Shown here: positions 10,901 to 22,002 of the stretch, piece by piece | Position numbering within the stretch: the stretch's first letter is position 1 | Layout of the letters: every line of letters starts with the position of its first letter | Origin: Myxococcales bacterium | GTDB lineage: Bacteria > Myxococcota_A > Polyangia > Haliangiales > Haliangiaceae | NCBI GenBank assembly: GCA_016794525.1 | Contig: JAEUJY010000073.1 | Coordinates: forward strand, 62,001-126,000 | Direction: 5' to 3' | Length of the DNA stretch: 64,000 bases | Program-made: the position numbers and the translations under genes | Notes under the pieces: model-generated | Told to the model about the DNA's origin: nothing | Database searches by the model: none | What the model saw: the letters and a program-made list of their open reading frames with translations, nothing else

Positions 10901-12335
10901 TCACCACCGAGTTGGGCGAGAGCACCGTGATGCGGAACGGGTCGTCGGTCGCCGAGCGCTTCGTGTCGGCGAGCTGGTCCCGCCACTGGTTCGCGTAGTG
11001 AACGGCGACGGTGGTGGCGACGTAGGTCTTCCCGAGGCCGACGCCGTCGCAGAGCATCGCGCCGCCGTACTCCTCGAGCTGCGCAACGAGGCGCTGCGCG
11101 GCCTGACGCTGATAGGCGGCGGCCTGGTAACGCTCCGTCGCGGCGTGCAGCGTGCGCTGCTGGCCGACCATGCGCCCGATGTGGTCGAGTAGCACGAGCC
11201 ACGCCTTCTCGCGTGGGTTGCACTCTTCGAGCGACGACACGCGGCGCACGGGGCGGGCGAAGTGGGCCTCGACGAAGGCGCGCGCCTCGCGGTCCCACTG
11301 CCGATGGGGCGTCGGCGAGAGCGATGCCTGCGTGTCCCAGTGGCCCCACGCATCGCCCGGGCGAACGTGGCCGAGCGTGAGGTGCGCGCAGAGGTGGAGC
11401 AGCATCTCGGCGACCAGCGAGGCCGGCTGCTCGAGGTCGACGGCGACGACGACGCGGTCAGCTTCGGGCACGAGGCGCGCGATGGCGCTCGCTTCGGGCG
11501 GCACGACGAAGATGCCCTCAGGGGCGGCTGTCTTGTCGACGATGGCCCACGCGAAGGGGATGTCGAAGTGCGCCGCGAGGTGGGCGTGCAGCTCGGTCAG
11601 TGCTTCGCGGGGGCTGCGCGTCAGGACGTCGTACTGCTCCCACCAACCTGGTTCGGGCGCACGCGGGTTCTCCGGTGATGGGAGGCCGGTAACCCACAGG
11701 GCGACGGGCGCGTCCGGGGCAGTGGAGCTGGTGCTCCACACGCCGTCGCGGAGCGTGCTGCGCACTGCCTGGGCGTCGTCGCTCGGTTTCGTCGCGTGCC
11801 AGGATAGTCGAGGTGCATCGTCAAGGGCTGCCGCCGCGAAGCCGCCGGACCGGCGTGCGAGCCCGACGAACGCGTGTGCAGCGTCGAATGCGATGCCTTC
11901 GGCCGTCGTTGGAAGCGAGAGCACCGTCACAGTCGCTACGACGTCAGGATCGGACTGCAGCCACAGGCGGGACGTTGCCGGCCCAGGCGAGAGCTTGAGC
12001 CGTAGCGCCACCGAGCGTTCGTCAAAGGTGACCTCGAGCTGGTGCGCCCGGTCATGCACCGGAACCGCGAAGTGCAGGCTCGCCAGCTTCCCGCGTGCGA
12101 GCCCGCGTGCGATTTCCTCCGCCGTGAGATCTACGCGTGAGACCCCGTCGCGGGACACCGCGACGACCTTGGTGGCGGCGCCGATGAGGAGGCTCGCGAT
12201 CGTCTGGGCGTAGCCCACAGCTTCTGCGACACCCAGGAACTCAACGCGCAGGGTCTCCACGTCGTGATGCGCGCGCGTGCCTGGACCGGAGCTGCGAAGG
12301 CCGTGCGAGGTGGTCTGGTGGAGTGCCGGTGTCAT
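7959..12335 (-). CDS. SNF2-family helicase with degenerate ImmA/IrrE-like N-terminal segment
   Basis: A 1458-residue superfamily-2 motor. Walker A is [18 protein letters not shown] near residue 430, the DEAH box is [11 protein letters not shown] near 535, and the C-terminal lobe has [18 protein letters not shown] near 1010 and QRAGRIDR near 1155, so both RecA lobes are present. Such motors translocate on duplex DNA; DrmD of DISARM is a comparison. Residues ~245-325 read like an ImmA/IrrE metallopeptidase: [12 protein letters not shown], then IFVVPPEAS, then [13 protein letters not shown]. The HExxH glutamate is replaced, leaving H314-x3-H318, so it is probably not a working protease. The ATG at 12335 is chosen because the ~31 codons upstream look non-coding. 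It is followed by the methyltransferase with an ATGA overlap. Confidence 0.88.
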   Translation of the reverse strand: MTPALHQTTSHGLRSSGPGTRAHHDVETLRVEFLGVAEAVGYAQTIASLLIGAATKVVAVSRDGVSRVDLTAEEIARGLARGKLASLHFAVPVHDRAHQLEVTFDERSVALRLKLSPGPATSRLWLQSDPDVVATVTVLSLPTTAEGIAFDAAHAFVGLARRSGGFAAAALDDAPRLSWHATKPSDDAQAVRSTLRDGVWSTSSTAPDAPVALWVTGLPSPENPRAPEPGWWEQYDVLTRSPREALTELHAHLAAHFDIPFAWAIVDKTAAPEGIFVVPPEASAIARLVPEADRVVVAVDLEQPASLVAEMLLHLCAHLTLGHVRPGDAWGHWDTQASLSPTPHRQWDREARAFVEAHFARPVRRVSSLEECNPREKAWLVLLDHIGRMVGQQRTLHAATERYQAAAYQRQAAQRLVAQLEEYGGAMLCDGVGLGKTYVATTVAVHYANQWRDQLADTKRSATDDPFRITVLSPNSVVSTWQREAIAPLAAHGVPLATIRVISHSKLSRIVPSSDILTRGRTGMSDVEHLLLSDLVVVDEAHNFRSVGARRTTVLRDLLRLQPRKDLRRRVLLLTATPVNNSLEDLRQQAALMFGKPLFFNDNLTPDKYRTRVFKDVEERVAKAIKGKGAADVAPLLIHGDASAKFAYAPDFRDDVQFGVQVPRVGDYLREQEKRLTAQQAAVRAAIQSGQPPAEVPARIAGELLDRIVVQRSRALCKQIEREQGSNARLLFRPDAATPEKLVYEDVYDDTRDVLARFLPLFETETEATDTETPPLSLKIYMWADVRDGIRDAGEVSSVVGLQRVLVLKRLESSPVAFLITLLRLLALHAHRLKQLGELCREVGDKKREKALAAELADLVDAVKPLERERIDTLLTGGKARARGNDLLERWSGAHSARAAADSDDPPPPQFELFGRDDDKSSEREEQLDRLWNLREHLTRDLATLLRVAPGLADIVFGRFAQSDWPQRFINGGQEVDWPRSAAWAMRIVTDGKLRRLVARLLRARADGQKVIVFSQFTDTLAYVDSVLRAAHALSRQEWAIVTGLLGADVGRAVRHEDVLALVDRSAVVSGETEDRDAVIHAFAPFYRLGPSRPRLPGASVFEQQQLDAMWTNGWTQALERPTDVLFATDVLAEGVNLQDAALLINFDVHWNPVRMIQRAGRIDRRLNPAIEEATSFPDLETLARDLGVPPPRYWWHAHAGAAPVTVNLLLPDELEAELQLRERIANKTLAIDFTLGLEQGTGAEADWMADYRFRGISALNAWQGDRAIEQIAGYQQRLRRLMSERGIDAEWLAAWNGWLREVGGRQDDRILAWAQLGRKGGETTVYTRQLQPRLVDGVPHWLWTTAKPADSLLNFWLALDSKTFPAATRTGLPFSEDASRPIAAEDLLAASRRLVDEDTALEELGDMRRPLLQGASAISAGFLGAEPDRRAIAVSGFRLLQLRVLDEAAPVRPSEEA

Positions 12336-12535
12336 CGCTGCTTGGCCGAGTGAGCCCACGGCGTTGGTGTGTTGGCATACTCGCCGGAACCGGGAGGTTC
12401 GGGGCCCCTGCAGAGGGAAGATACCCAACCTGGGCCGCCGCTAGGGGCCACGACGCAGCGAGATCGCCTCACCCCTCCGGGGTGGCGAACTTGCGGCGGC
12501 AGCTACTCGGCGCGCGTGCGCACAGCTCGTGGGGC
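12336..12535. other. Intergenic gap inside the defence operon, with a small hairpin
   Basis: About 200 bases separate the stop of the PD-(D/E)XK-like gene from the helicase start. No convincing gene is seen. A short inverted repeat at 12470-12484 (CACCCC, triloop TCC, GGGGTG) has no T-tract on the minus strand, so it is a weak terminator candidate. The gap is the only one in an operon otherwise joined by overlaps, so it may hold a second promoter or mark where the first gene was added. Confidence 0.4.
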
Positions 12536-13291
12536 TCAACGTGACCAGCGGACCGACGCTGCCCCGAAGCGGAAGACGGGCCGGTCCGCGAGAAGCGCTT
12601 CGCGCACGCGGTCGGCTGCGTCGTCGTCATCGGAGGCCGCAACAGACACCAGGCGGTCGCCCTCTTCTTCGGTCGGCACGACCACGACGTGGAAGCGGGG
12701 CTCGCCGTTCGGTGCGAGGAGCGCGGCGGCCCGCTCCGATTCCCGGACGTATTCTGCCACGTGCTCGTCGCCGAAGAGCACGTGGACCACGTGTGCCCGT
12801 CGCTTGCCAGCAGCGCGGCGCGCTGAGGCGGTGCGATGGACCATCTGGTAGACGAGGTTCTCGTAGCGCTCGGTCGGGCCGTCGAGCTCGAGGCAGCAGT
12901 GCAGCCAATGCGCAAGCACGGCTTTCCGGTTGGCGCTAGCGTCCTTCCGGAGCCAGCGCTCGACCGTCTCGTACCGACGTTCGGTGCGCTTCGCCTCGAT
13001 CGCGACGACATCGTCGCCGAGTTCGAGCATTACATCGGTGAAGGACGCCTTGCCTCGCCCCTTGCACGTCGAGCAGCCGGCGCGCTCCGGCGACTCGAAG
13101 CGCGCCGCGGTGTGCTCGGCCATTGACAGGCCGAGGCTCTCAACCAGCCCTTGTACGCGCGCGGGATCCTTCCACCACGCCAGCAGGGCTATGGTCGATC
13201 TCGTCGCCTTCTGGAATTCGCGATCCGGCATAGCGTCGACAAGGTCGGCGAAGGTCGGCGTGTCGACAGGCTTGCCAAGCTGGAGCTTCAT
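12536..13291 (-). CDS. Putative PD-(D/E)XK nuclease-like protein, first gene of the defence operon
   Basis: A 251-residue protein starting MKLQLGKPVDTPTF at 13291; a longer frame to 13375 would read through the hairpin behind tRNA-Gly and is rejected. I do not recognise the family by name. The segment GRGKASFTDVMLELGDDVV followed by AIEAKRTER has the Asp-x(n)-E-x-K layout of the PD-(D/E)XK fold used by many restriction and repair nucleases, with the predicted metal ligands in D, E and K. Upstream is a pair of cysteines (CSTCKGRGK). The C-terminal part (VVVPTEEEGDRLVSVAA) is featureless. Its position between a tRNA gene and a helicase-methyltransferase-McrBC operon supports a defence role. A non-nuclease member of the fold is possible. 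Confidence 0.6.
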   Translation of the reverse strand: MKLQLGKPVDTPTFADLVDAMPDREFQKATRSTIALLAWWKDPARVQGLVESLGLSMAEHTAARFESPERAGCSTCKGRGKASFTDVMLELGDDVVAIEAKRTERRYETVERWLRKDASANRKAVLAHWLHCCLELDGPTERYENLVYQMVHRTASARRAAGKRRAHVVHVLFGDEHVAEYVRESERAAALLAPNGEPRFHVVVVPTEEEGDRLVSVAASDDDDAADRVREALLADRPVFRFGAASVRWSR

Positions 13292-13344
13292 GGCGCGATG
13301 GTATCGCCGAGGGGGCGTCGCCAGGTCCCCATCCCGAAACGACC

Positions 13345-13368
13345 CGAGGCCGCCTTCCGGCGGCCTCG
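13345..13368 (-). terminator. Perfect 10-bp stem-loop behind tRNA-Gly
   Basis: CGAGGCCGCC and GGCGGCCTCG pair perfectly around a four-base loop, which reads GGAA (a GNRA type) on the minus strand. It starts about 12 bases past the encoded CCA of tRNA-Gly. Only scattered T follows on the minus strand, so termination by the classical mechanism is not certain. It separates the tRNA from the defence operon. Confidence 0.6.
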
Positions 13369-13379
13369 TCGTCATCAGC

Positions 13380-13454
<75 letters not shown>

Positions 13455-13467
13455 AGCGTGGGCGGTC

Positions 13468-13495
13468 TTTTATCGGCCCCAGCGCCACCTGTCAA
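13468..13495 (-). promoter_or_regulatory. Sigma-70-type promoter of tRNA-Gly
   Basis: On the minus strand a perfect -35 box TTGACA (13490-13495) is followed after 15 bases by GATAAA (13469-13474), or after 16 by ATAAAA. The tRNA 5' end lies 14 bases further on. Spacing is slightly short, which is the main doubt. Confidence 0.65.
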
Positions 13496-13566
13496 GCCTG
13501 CGCGCGCCGCAATCGACACCCAGCCCGCGATCCCAGCCGCCGCGCCGTGATAGCTTCGGCAGCACG

Positions 13567-13797
13567 ATGCACCGCCTCTCCTCGCGACTCGCTTCGCGCA
13601 CGCTCGCCTTGATGCTGGCCGCCCTCGCCCTGGACGCGGCGGCCTGTGGTCCGAATCCGGCCGGTAAGGTGCCGGTGTCGTCGCCGGTCTACTCGTTCCA
13701 GGCGCCGGACGCCGAGGACTTCGACCAGGACACGGACGACGACGACGACAGCGACACCGACAGCGCCGACTCGGCCGACGCGGACGGCGGCGAGTAG
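13567..13797 (+). CDS. Small lipoprotein with an aspartate-rich tail
   Basis: A 76-residue protein. Residues 1-27 form a lipoprotein signal with a hydrophobic core (LALMLAALALDAAAC) and a lipobox-like end at Cys27. The mature part is about 50 residues and ends in a strongly acidic run rich in Asp and Ser (DFDQDTDDDDDSDTDSADSA). No domain is recognised. It ends three bases before glmS on the same strand, so the two are probably cotranscribed. The acidic tail could bind divalent cations or simply be a flexible linker; function unknown. Confidence 0.6.
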   Translation: MHRLSSRLASRTLALMLAALALDAAACGPNPAGKVPVSSPVYSFQAPDAEDFDQDTDDDDDSDTDSADSADADGGE

Positions 13798-13800
13798 CCG

Positions 13801-15625
<1,825 letters not shown>

Positions 15626-15626
15626 G

Positions 15627-16181
15627 ATGGCCGAGCGCAAGCAGCGCGGCACCCGGCTGGGGCGCGGCGAGACGGTGCCCCCACGCAAGCGCGCGACGGC
15701 GGTGCCGCCGCCGGCGACCCGGCTGACCCACGTCGACGCCACCGGCGCGGCGCACATGGTCGAGGTCGGCGCCAAGGCCGAGACCGCCCGCGAGGCGGTG
15801 GCGTCGGGCGAGGTGCAGATGACCGAGGAGGCGGCCCGGCTGCTGGCCGCGGGCGAGCTGGCCAAGGGCGACGCGCTGGCGGTGGCGCGGATCGCGGCGA
15901 TCAGCGCGACCAAGCAGGCCCACCTGCTGATCCCGCTGTGCCACCCGGTGCGGGTCACCGGCGTCGACGTCGACCTCGCGGTCGAGGCGACCCGGGTGAA
16001 GATCACGGTGGCGGTGCGCGCGTTCGATCGCACCGGCGTCGAGATGGAGGCGATGACGGCGGTGGCGGCGGCGGCGCTGGCGATCTACGACATGGCCAAG
16101 GCGGTCGATCGCGGCATGGTGATCGGCCCGATCATGCTCGAGGCCAAGCGCGGCGGCCGCTCGGGCGAGTGGACGCGGTAG
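15627..16181 (+). CDS. moaC: Cyclic pyranopterin monophosphate synthase
   Basis: A 184-residue protein of the MoaC family, which with MoaA turns GTP into cyclic pyranopterin monophosphate in molybdenum cofactor synthesis. Family hallmarks are clear: LTHVDATGAAHMVEVGAK near the start, IAAISATKQAHLLIPLCHPV in the middle, and DRTGVEMEAMTAVAAAALAIYDM followed by KAVDRGMVIGPIMLEAKRG at the end. The first ~30 residues (rich in Arg and Pro) are an extension beyond the usual start. The ATG at 15627 is two bases past the glmS stop, so the gene is likely translated from the same message. It ends one base before the stop of the convergent membrane protein gene. Confidence 0.96.
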   Translation: MAERKQRGTRLGRGETVPPRKRATAVPPPATRLTHVDATGAAHMVEVGAKAETAREAVASGEVQMTEEAARLLAAGELAKGDALAVARIAAISATKQAHLLIPLCHPVRVTGVDVDLAVEATRVKITVAVRAFDRTGVEMEAMTAVAAAALAIYDMAKAVDRGMVIGPIMLEAKRGGRSGEWTR

Positions 16182-16182
16182 C

Positions 16183-16791
16183 TCAGGCCTTGGCCGGGGC
16201 GTCCTTTCCCCACTGGCCGATCGCGGTGATGATGCGATCGAGCCCGTCGACGACGCCGTAGACGCTGAGCACCAGCGCGGCCCAGCTGCCGCCGCGCCCG
16301 TCGAGCGTGCGCACGCTGAAGTAGATGGCGGCGAGCGAGAACGCCAGCTCGGTGGCGGCGAAGAACAGCGGGCGGGTCAGCTTGAGCACGAGCAACAGCG
16401 CCGCGATGACGGCGATCGCGACGGTGGCGACCGCGGCGGTGCCCTGGCCGGGGCGCTCCATGACGGTCAGCCCGGCCTCGAACAGGAACACCGCGGCGAC
16501 CAGCGCGACGACGATGATCCCGAACAGCCACAGCCACGACTCGTCGTCGCCGGCGGCCAGCCCGATGACGAGGCCGATCAGCGCGATCAGCACGCGCGGC
16601 TGCGTGACCAGGTGCCACGCCATGCTGGCGACGTCGTGGGGCTGCGGCGCGGGCTGCGCGGGCTGGGTCGCGACGGCCTGGGCCAGCGCCTCGGCCGCCG
16701 TGCCCAGCAGCACGGCGACGACGACCAGCGCGAACACGACGAGCGGCGACAGACGACCGGCTGACGACACGGGGCCTCCTGCGCGGCCCAT
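16183..16791 (-). CDS. Hypothetical multi-pass membrane protein
   Basis: A 202-residue protein I cannot place in a family. The N-terminus has a signal-like hydrophobic stretch (LVVFALVVVAVLLGTAAEAL) ending in ALAQA, which could be cleaved. Four or five further membrane segments follow, for example VLIALIGLVIGLAAG, LFGIIVVALVAAVFLFEAG, AVIAALLLVLKLT and WAALVLSVYGVVDGL. The ending WGKDAPAKA is hydrophilic. It stands alone, convergent with moaC. Confidence 0.65.
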   Translation of the reverse strand: MGRAGGPVSSAGRLSPLVVFALVVVAVLLGTAAEALAQAVATQPAQPAPQPHDVASMAWHLVTQPRVLIALIGLVIGLAAGDDESWLWLFGIIVVALVAAVFLFEAGLTVMERPGQGTAAVATVAIAVIAALLLVLKLTRPLFFAATELAFSLAAIYFSVRTLDGRGGSWAALVLSVYGVVDGLDRIITAIGQWGKDAPAKA

Positions 16792-16852
16792 CCCCCGGGC
16801 CGACGCCCGCCGATCGTACGTCGGTCAGCGCGCCGCGCGCATCACCCCGGCG

Positions 16853-17428
16853 TCAGGATGGCGGGACGATCTCGGCGACCGGGACCGCGATGGCGGGCTG
16901 GCCGGCGAGCGTGAGCACGTCACCCGGGCGCGCGCGCTCGACGCGCTGGTAGACGCCGTCGACCGGGTCGGACATGACCAGCACCTCGCGCGCGTTCACG
17001 TCGACCAGCCAGTAGACCGGGATGCCGGCCTCGGCGTAGAGCGGGGCCTTGAGGCGCAGGTCCTTGCGCAGGCTGGTGTCGGCGACCTCGACCACCAGCA
17101 CGCACCCGGTGGCGTAGGCGTCGAACGTGCCGCGGGGAACGACCGCGAGGTCGGGCTCGGGCATCGAGTCGTCGAGGACCGGCAGCGGGAGCTGGGGCTG
17201 GACGTCGAACCCCGGCGACACCTGGTGCACGAGCATCCGGTTGAGCACTGTGACCGACTGCGCGTGGGGGCGGCCGGACGGGCTCACGACCACGACCTCG
17301 CCGCGCAACAGCTCGACGCGCTCGCCGTGGCGCAAGATGCCGACCTCGGCCATCCGCAGGTACTCCTCGCGGGAGATCCGACGGCGCGTGACGCCGATCG
17401 ACTCGAGCGACTCCATGGCGTGCAGCAT
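16853..17428 (-). CDS. Uma2-family (DUF820) PD-(D/E)XK-like protein
   Basis: A 191-residue protein of the Uma2 family, common in multiple copies in cyanobacteria and Myxococcota and predicted to have a restriction-endonuclease fold of unproven activity. Family features are ISREEYLRMAEVGIL, ERVELLRGEVVVVSPSG, MPEPDLAVVPRG (Asp), LVVEVADTS (Glu) and KAPLYAEAGIPVYWLVDV. The start at 17428 (MLHAMES) is preferred over 17416 because a GGAGG lies five bases upstream. It is a single gene with ~150 empty bases upstream before the cupin gene. Confidence 0.85.
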   Translation of the reverse strand: MLHAMESLESIGVTRRRISREEYLRMAEVGILRHGERVELLRGEVVVVSPSGRPHAQSVTVLNRMLVHQVSPGFDVQPQLPLPVLDDSMPEPDLAVVPRGTFDAYATGCVLVVEVADTSLRKDLRLKAPLYAEAGIPVYWLVDVNAREVLVMSDPVDGVYQRVERARPGDVLTLAGQPAIAVPVAEIVPPS

Positions 17429-17577
17429 AGCATCCTCCGTCCTCCGTCCCCTGGCGCTGCGGAGGCCTTGCGAGCGGCGGGCCAACCGTAACCCGCCGTG
17501 ATCCCATGGCGCCGCTGTCCGGGTTCGTCCGGATCTCGGACGCGACGGCCGGAAGCCGGACACTCCCGGACGCGGCG

Positions 17578-18483
17578 CTACGGCGTCGGCGCGTAGCGGA
17601 CGCCGGTGTCGCGGACGCCCTTGCCGAGGGCGCGCTTGACGGCGCTCTGGGCGCCGAACGCGGTGGCGAGGACGGCGTGCTTGACGCGGTCGCGGGTGGG
17701 CGAGGTGCCGACGGGCTGCGGGCGCAGGCCGAGGCGGCGCAGGCGGGCGTTGCCGCGGTAGAGCAGCTCGTTGGCCCGCGTCGAGTCGGTGTAGTAGGTG
17801 AAGCTGATGGTGATCGACGGCTCGGGGCCGTTCTCGACCATGTGGCCGGTGGTCGACGGCATGTAGCCGCCCATGCCCGGCACGAGGTCGAACACCCGGG
17901 CGCGCTGGCGGAAGCCGTCGTCCCAGGTCACCAGCTCGCGCGAGTGCTGATCGTGGAACAGCTCGAGGGCGCGCTCGCTGACGACGGCGCGGTCGTCGTG
18001 GGGCCAGACGTACAGCCGCTTGGGCCCGCGGATCTGCATGATGAAGTTGTGCTCGTGGTCGATGTGGAACGGCGTGACGGCGTTGGGCGACGTCACGAAG
18101 ATCCAGCCGGCGCGGTAGCACATGCCGGGATCGACGCGGTCGAGCGCGGGGCGCAGCTCGTCGAGGATCTCGTCGATGAACGCGCGGTAGGTGGGATCGG
18201 CCTGGACGTTGAGCAGCGACATCCACGCGTTGGCGTTGGCCAGGTCGGACAGCGTCTCGGCGGCGGTCTTGCCGGTGGGGTGCAGGGTCGGCGCGTCGGC
18301 GAAGCTGGTGGCGGCGGTGGCGGCGGCCGAGTGGGTGCGCACCAGCTTGCGCGCCTGCTGGCGCTTGCCCAGCTCGATCAACGCGTCGAGCTGGAGCAGC
18401 GGGTGCGACGCGAGGTCGTGCGTGAGCGCGGCGATCTTCCACGGATCGAACGCGGTCGGGAGGTGGATGCGCGGGCCGGCCAT
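17578..18483 (-). CDS. JmjC/cupin-like Fe(II)- and 2-oxoglutarate-dependent oxygenase candidate
   Basis: A 301-residue protein with a cupin-type double-stranded beta-helix. The iron-binding HxD is visible in TPFHIDHEHNFIMQIRGPKR, and a distal His lies in STTGHMVENG; the Lys of GPKRLYVWP is where JmjC hydroxylases bind 2-oxoglutarate. Known relatives hydroxylate proteins or small molecules, so the substrate here is unknown. The C-terminal ~70 residues (AKRALGKGVRDTGVRYA-like, basic) resemble no domain I know. It is divergent from the TIGR04325-type methyltransferase gene with about 50 bases between the starts, so the two may share a control region. Confidence 0.7.
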   Translation of the reverse strand: MAGPRIHLPTAFDPWKIAALTHDLASHPLLQLDALIELGKRQQARKLVRTHSAAATAATSFADAPTLHPTGKTAAETLSDLANANAWMSLLNVQADPTYRAFIDEILDELRPALDRVDPGMCYRAGWIFVTSPNAVTPFHIDHEHNFIMQIRGPKRLYVWPHDDRAVVSERALELFHDQHSRELVTWDDGFRQRARVFDLVPGMGGYMPSTTGHMVENGPEPSITISFTYYTDSTRANELLYRGNARLRRLGLRPQPVGTSPTRDRVKHAVLATAFGAQSAVKRALGKGVRDTGVRYAPTP

Positions 18484-18533
18484 GCGGCGCCGAGGATAGC
18501 GCCGGGCCCGGGCGCTCGGCTACAGTGCCCGCG

Positions 18534-19346
18534 ATGGGCATCATCGATGTGACAAAGCGCCTCGGGCGCAACGCGTGGCGCGTCCCGGGGCTGGGCCAGA
18601 TCCTCGAGGCCGACTACGCCCGCGACTTCGCGCGGCTGCCCCGCAACGGCTTCCGCGGCGTGTACCGCACGTTCGCCGAGGCCGAGGCGGCGATCCCGCC
18701 CGGCCACCCGGTCGGCTACGACCACGACGCGATGACGACGATGTACCGCAACCGGATGGAGAAGGCGTGCCAGAGCGACTACGCCGTCCTGTACTGGATG
18801 CGCGAGGTGCTGCGCGCCAAGCCGGCGTCGCTGGTGTTCGACGTCGGCGGCCACGTCGGCGTGAGCTACTACGGCTGGAAGAAGTACCTGGGCTTCGACC
18901 CCGGGCTGCGCTGGCTGGTGCAGGAGGTGCCGGCGGTGGCCGAGGCCGGCACCGAGCTGGCGCGCGAGCGCGGCGAGCGGGCGCTGGCGTTCACCAGCGA
19001 CCTCGCGGCCGGCCGCGGCTGCGACGTGCTGATGGCGGCGGGCTCGCTGCAGTACGTCGACCTCGGCGTGCCGCAGCTGCTCGACGCGGTCGGGGCGCGG
19101 CCGGCGCACCTGATCCTCAACAAGATGCCGGTCTACGACGGCGAGGCGTTCGTGACGGTGCAGTCGACCGGGCGCGCGTTCCACGCGTACCGCATCTACA
19201 ACGGCACCGAGCTGGTCACGTCGGTCACCGCGCTCGGCTACGAGCTGGTCGACGACTGGCAGAACCGCGAGCAGCACTGCGAGATCCCGTTCACCCGCGG
19301 CAAGGACATCGACGCCTACACCGGCTACTACTTCCGGCGGCGGTGA
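18534..19346 (+). CDS. TIGR04325-family putative methyltransferase
   Basis: A 270-residue protein resembling the TIGR04325 group of putative SAM-dependent methyltransferases, often found in surface-polysaccharide clusters. A glycine-rich motif is present as VFDVGGHVGVSYYGWKKYL, and SDYAVLYWMREVL precedes it. Further typical stretches are RWLVQEVPAVAEAG, CDVLMAAGSLQYVD and LILNKMPVY. The start MGIIDVTKRLG at 18534 is chosen over an ATG three codons upstream because the sequence before it looks non-coding; both are possible. No surface-polysaccharide genes are adjacent, so substrate is unknown. Confidence 0.75.
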   Translation: MGIIDVTKRLGRNAWRVPGLGQILEADYARDFARLPRNGFRGVYRTFAEAEAAIPPGHPVGYDHDAMTTMYRNRMEKACQSDYAVLYWMREVLRAKPASLVFDVGGHVGVSYYGWKKYLGFDPGLRWLVQEVPAVAEAGTELARERGERALAFTSDLAAGRGCDVLMAAGSLQYVDLGVPQLLDAVGARPAHLILNKMPVYDGEAFVTVQSTGRAFHAYRIYNGTELVTSVTALGYELVDDWQNREQHCEIPFTRGKDIDAYTGYYFRRR

Positions 19347-19371
19347 GCGCGGGCCGGCGGCCGGCCGGTGA

Positions 19372-20712
<1,341 letters not shown>

Positions 20713-20769
20713 CACAGACCATCGTGCCTCAGGGTGGGGCAAAAATGAATAGTCATCTAACGGTTCGAG

Positions 20770-22002
20770 ATGACGGGCGAGCGACGCCGCTCACCCCGGC
20801 GGGGCTGTGCAAGATTGCCTCACCCCTCGGTGCGTGAGCCCGTCCTCGCGCACAGTTGGCTCGTGGCGCGGGCCGTGCAATTCGGTCCGCTCGTGCCGCA
20901 GGTCTTGATCGTGGATGGGGATCCACGCAACCGCGCCAGCGCCGTCGATCAGGCGCGCCGGGGCGGGCACCACGCCGTCGAGGTGGCCTCGCCCGCCGAG
21001 GTGGCCGCGAGCGTCGACCTCACGGCCGTCGACGCGGTCGTGATCGATCTCGAGCTGGCGGCGCGCGACGGCTTCGTCGCGTGCGCGCAGCTGCGCGAGC
21101 TGCCGGGCGGCGCGTTGACGCCGATCATCTTCGTCACCGATCGCGACGACCCGGCGCTGATCGACGCGGCGGTGGCGGCCGGCGCCGACGACGTGCTGGT
21201 GCGGCCGCTGCGCGCCAACGAGCTGGCGGTGCGCGTGCGCGCGCTGCGCCACACCTACGGGCGGCTGCGCGCCGAGCACGCGCTGGCGGTCGCCGCGCAG
21301 CGGGAGCGCGAGGCGCAGGTCCAGCTGAGCGCCCAGAAGGACGCGCTCACCGAGTTCCTGGTCCACGACCTGAAGAGCCCGATCGCCAGCGTCACGATGG
21401 CGCTGCAGGAGCTGGTGCTGGTGTGCGACAGCCCGCTCGGGCGCGACGCGGCCCGGGCCTGCCTGGCGACCACCGAGACCGTCGGGCGCATGGTGATGAA
21501 CCTGCTCGACGTGTCGAGCGGTCACGCGCTGGCGGTGCGGCGCAGCGGCTGCAGCGTCGGCCTGCTGTTGCGCCACCTGCGCGACCACTTCGCGCCGCGC
21601 CTCGAGATCCGCGAGATCACGCTGGCGACCCGCGCCGACGCGCTCGAGCTGTGGGCCGACGGCGAGCTGTTGCGGCGGGTGGCCGAAAACCTCGTCGACA
21701 ACGCCCTCCGCTACGCGCCGCCCCGGACCCGGGTCGACATCGCCGTCGAGGCCGCCGCGGGCGGCACCTGCCTGATCGTGATCGATCGCGGCCCCGGCGT
21801 GCCGGTCGTGCACCGCGAGCGGATCTTCGACCGCTTCGTCCAGCTCGATCCCGACGCCAGCCGGCGGGCCAGCCGTGGCCTGGGCCTGGCGTTCTGTCGG
21901 CTGGCGCTCGAGGCCCACGGCGGCAAGATCTGGGTCGACGAGCCGCCGGGCGGCGGGGCGCGGTTCTGCGCGCTGTTCCCGGATCAGGCGGCGCCGTGTT
22001 GA
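20770..22002 (+). CDS. Receiver-histidine kinase hybrid
   Basis: A 410-residue cytoplasmic protein with an N-terminal receiver domain (VLIVDGDPRN; Asp in AVVIDLELAARDGF), a coiled linker (REREAQVQLSAQKDALTEF), HisKA with the phospho-acceptor His near residue 199 (FLVHDLKSPIAS), and HATPase (VAENLVDNALRYAPP; DRGPGVP; RGLGLAFCRLALEAHGG). The receiver has RP where the conserved KP is expected (VLVRPLRA), so its switch may be non-standard. No membrane segment is visible. The start is uncertain: ATG at 20770 gives a basic 30-residue leader, and GTG codons near 20832 and 20862 are alternatives. Its stop overlaps the next kinase gene. Confidence 0.88.
   Translation: MTGERRRSPRRGCARLPHPSVREPVLAHSWLVARAVQFGPLVPQVLIVDGDPRNRASAVDQARRGGHHAVEVASPAEVAASVDLTAVDAVVIDLELAARDGFVACAQLRELPGGALTPIIFVTDRDDPALIDAAVAAGADDVLVRPLRANELAVRVRALRHTYGRLRAEHALAVAAQREREAQVQLSAQKDALTEFLVHDLKSPIASVTMALQELVLVCDSPLGRDAARACLATTETVGRMVMNLLDVSSGHALAVRRSGCSVGLLLRHLRDHFAPRLEIREITLATRADALELWADGELLRRVAENLVDNALRYAPPRTRVDIAVEAAAGGTCLIVIDRGPGVPVVHRERIFDRFVQLDPDASRRASRGLGLAFCRLALEAHGGKIWVDEPPGGGARFCALFPDQAAPC

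Noticed and set aside
1-13291. DISARM or BREX system
   Set aside because: No DUF1998 protein, no phospholipase-D-like drmC, no PglZ or BrxC. The SNF2 motor and methyltransferase alone are not enough for either name.
13292-13375. Longer N-terminus of the PD-(D/E)XK-like protein
   Set aside because: It would read through the perfect stem-loop behind tRNA-Gly; the ATG at 13291 starts a normal-looking protein.
20713-20840. Sigma-54 promoter between the divergent regulator and kinase genes
   Set aside because: GG and GC elements near GGGGCTGTGCAAGATTGC are spaced 12 bases, not 10, and the rest of the consensus is poor.
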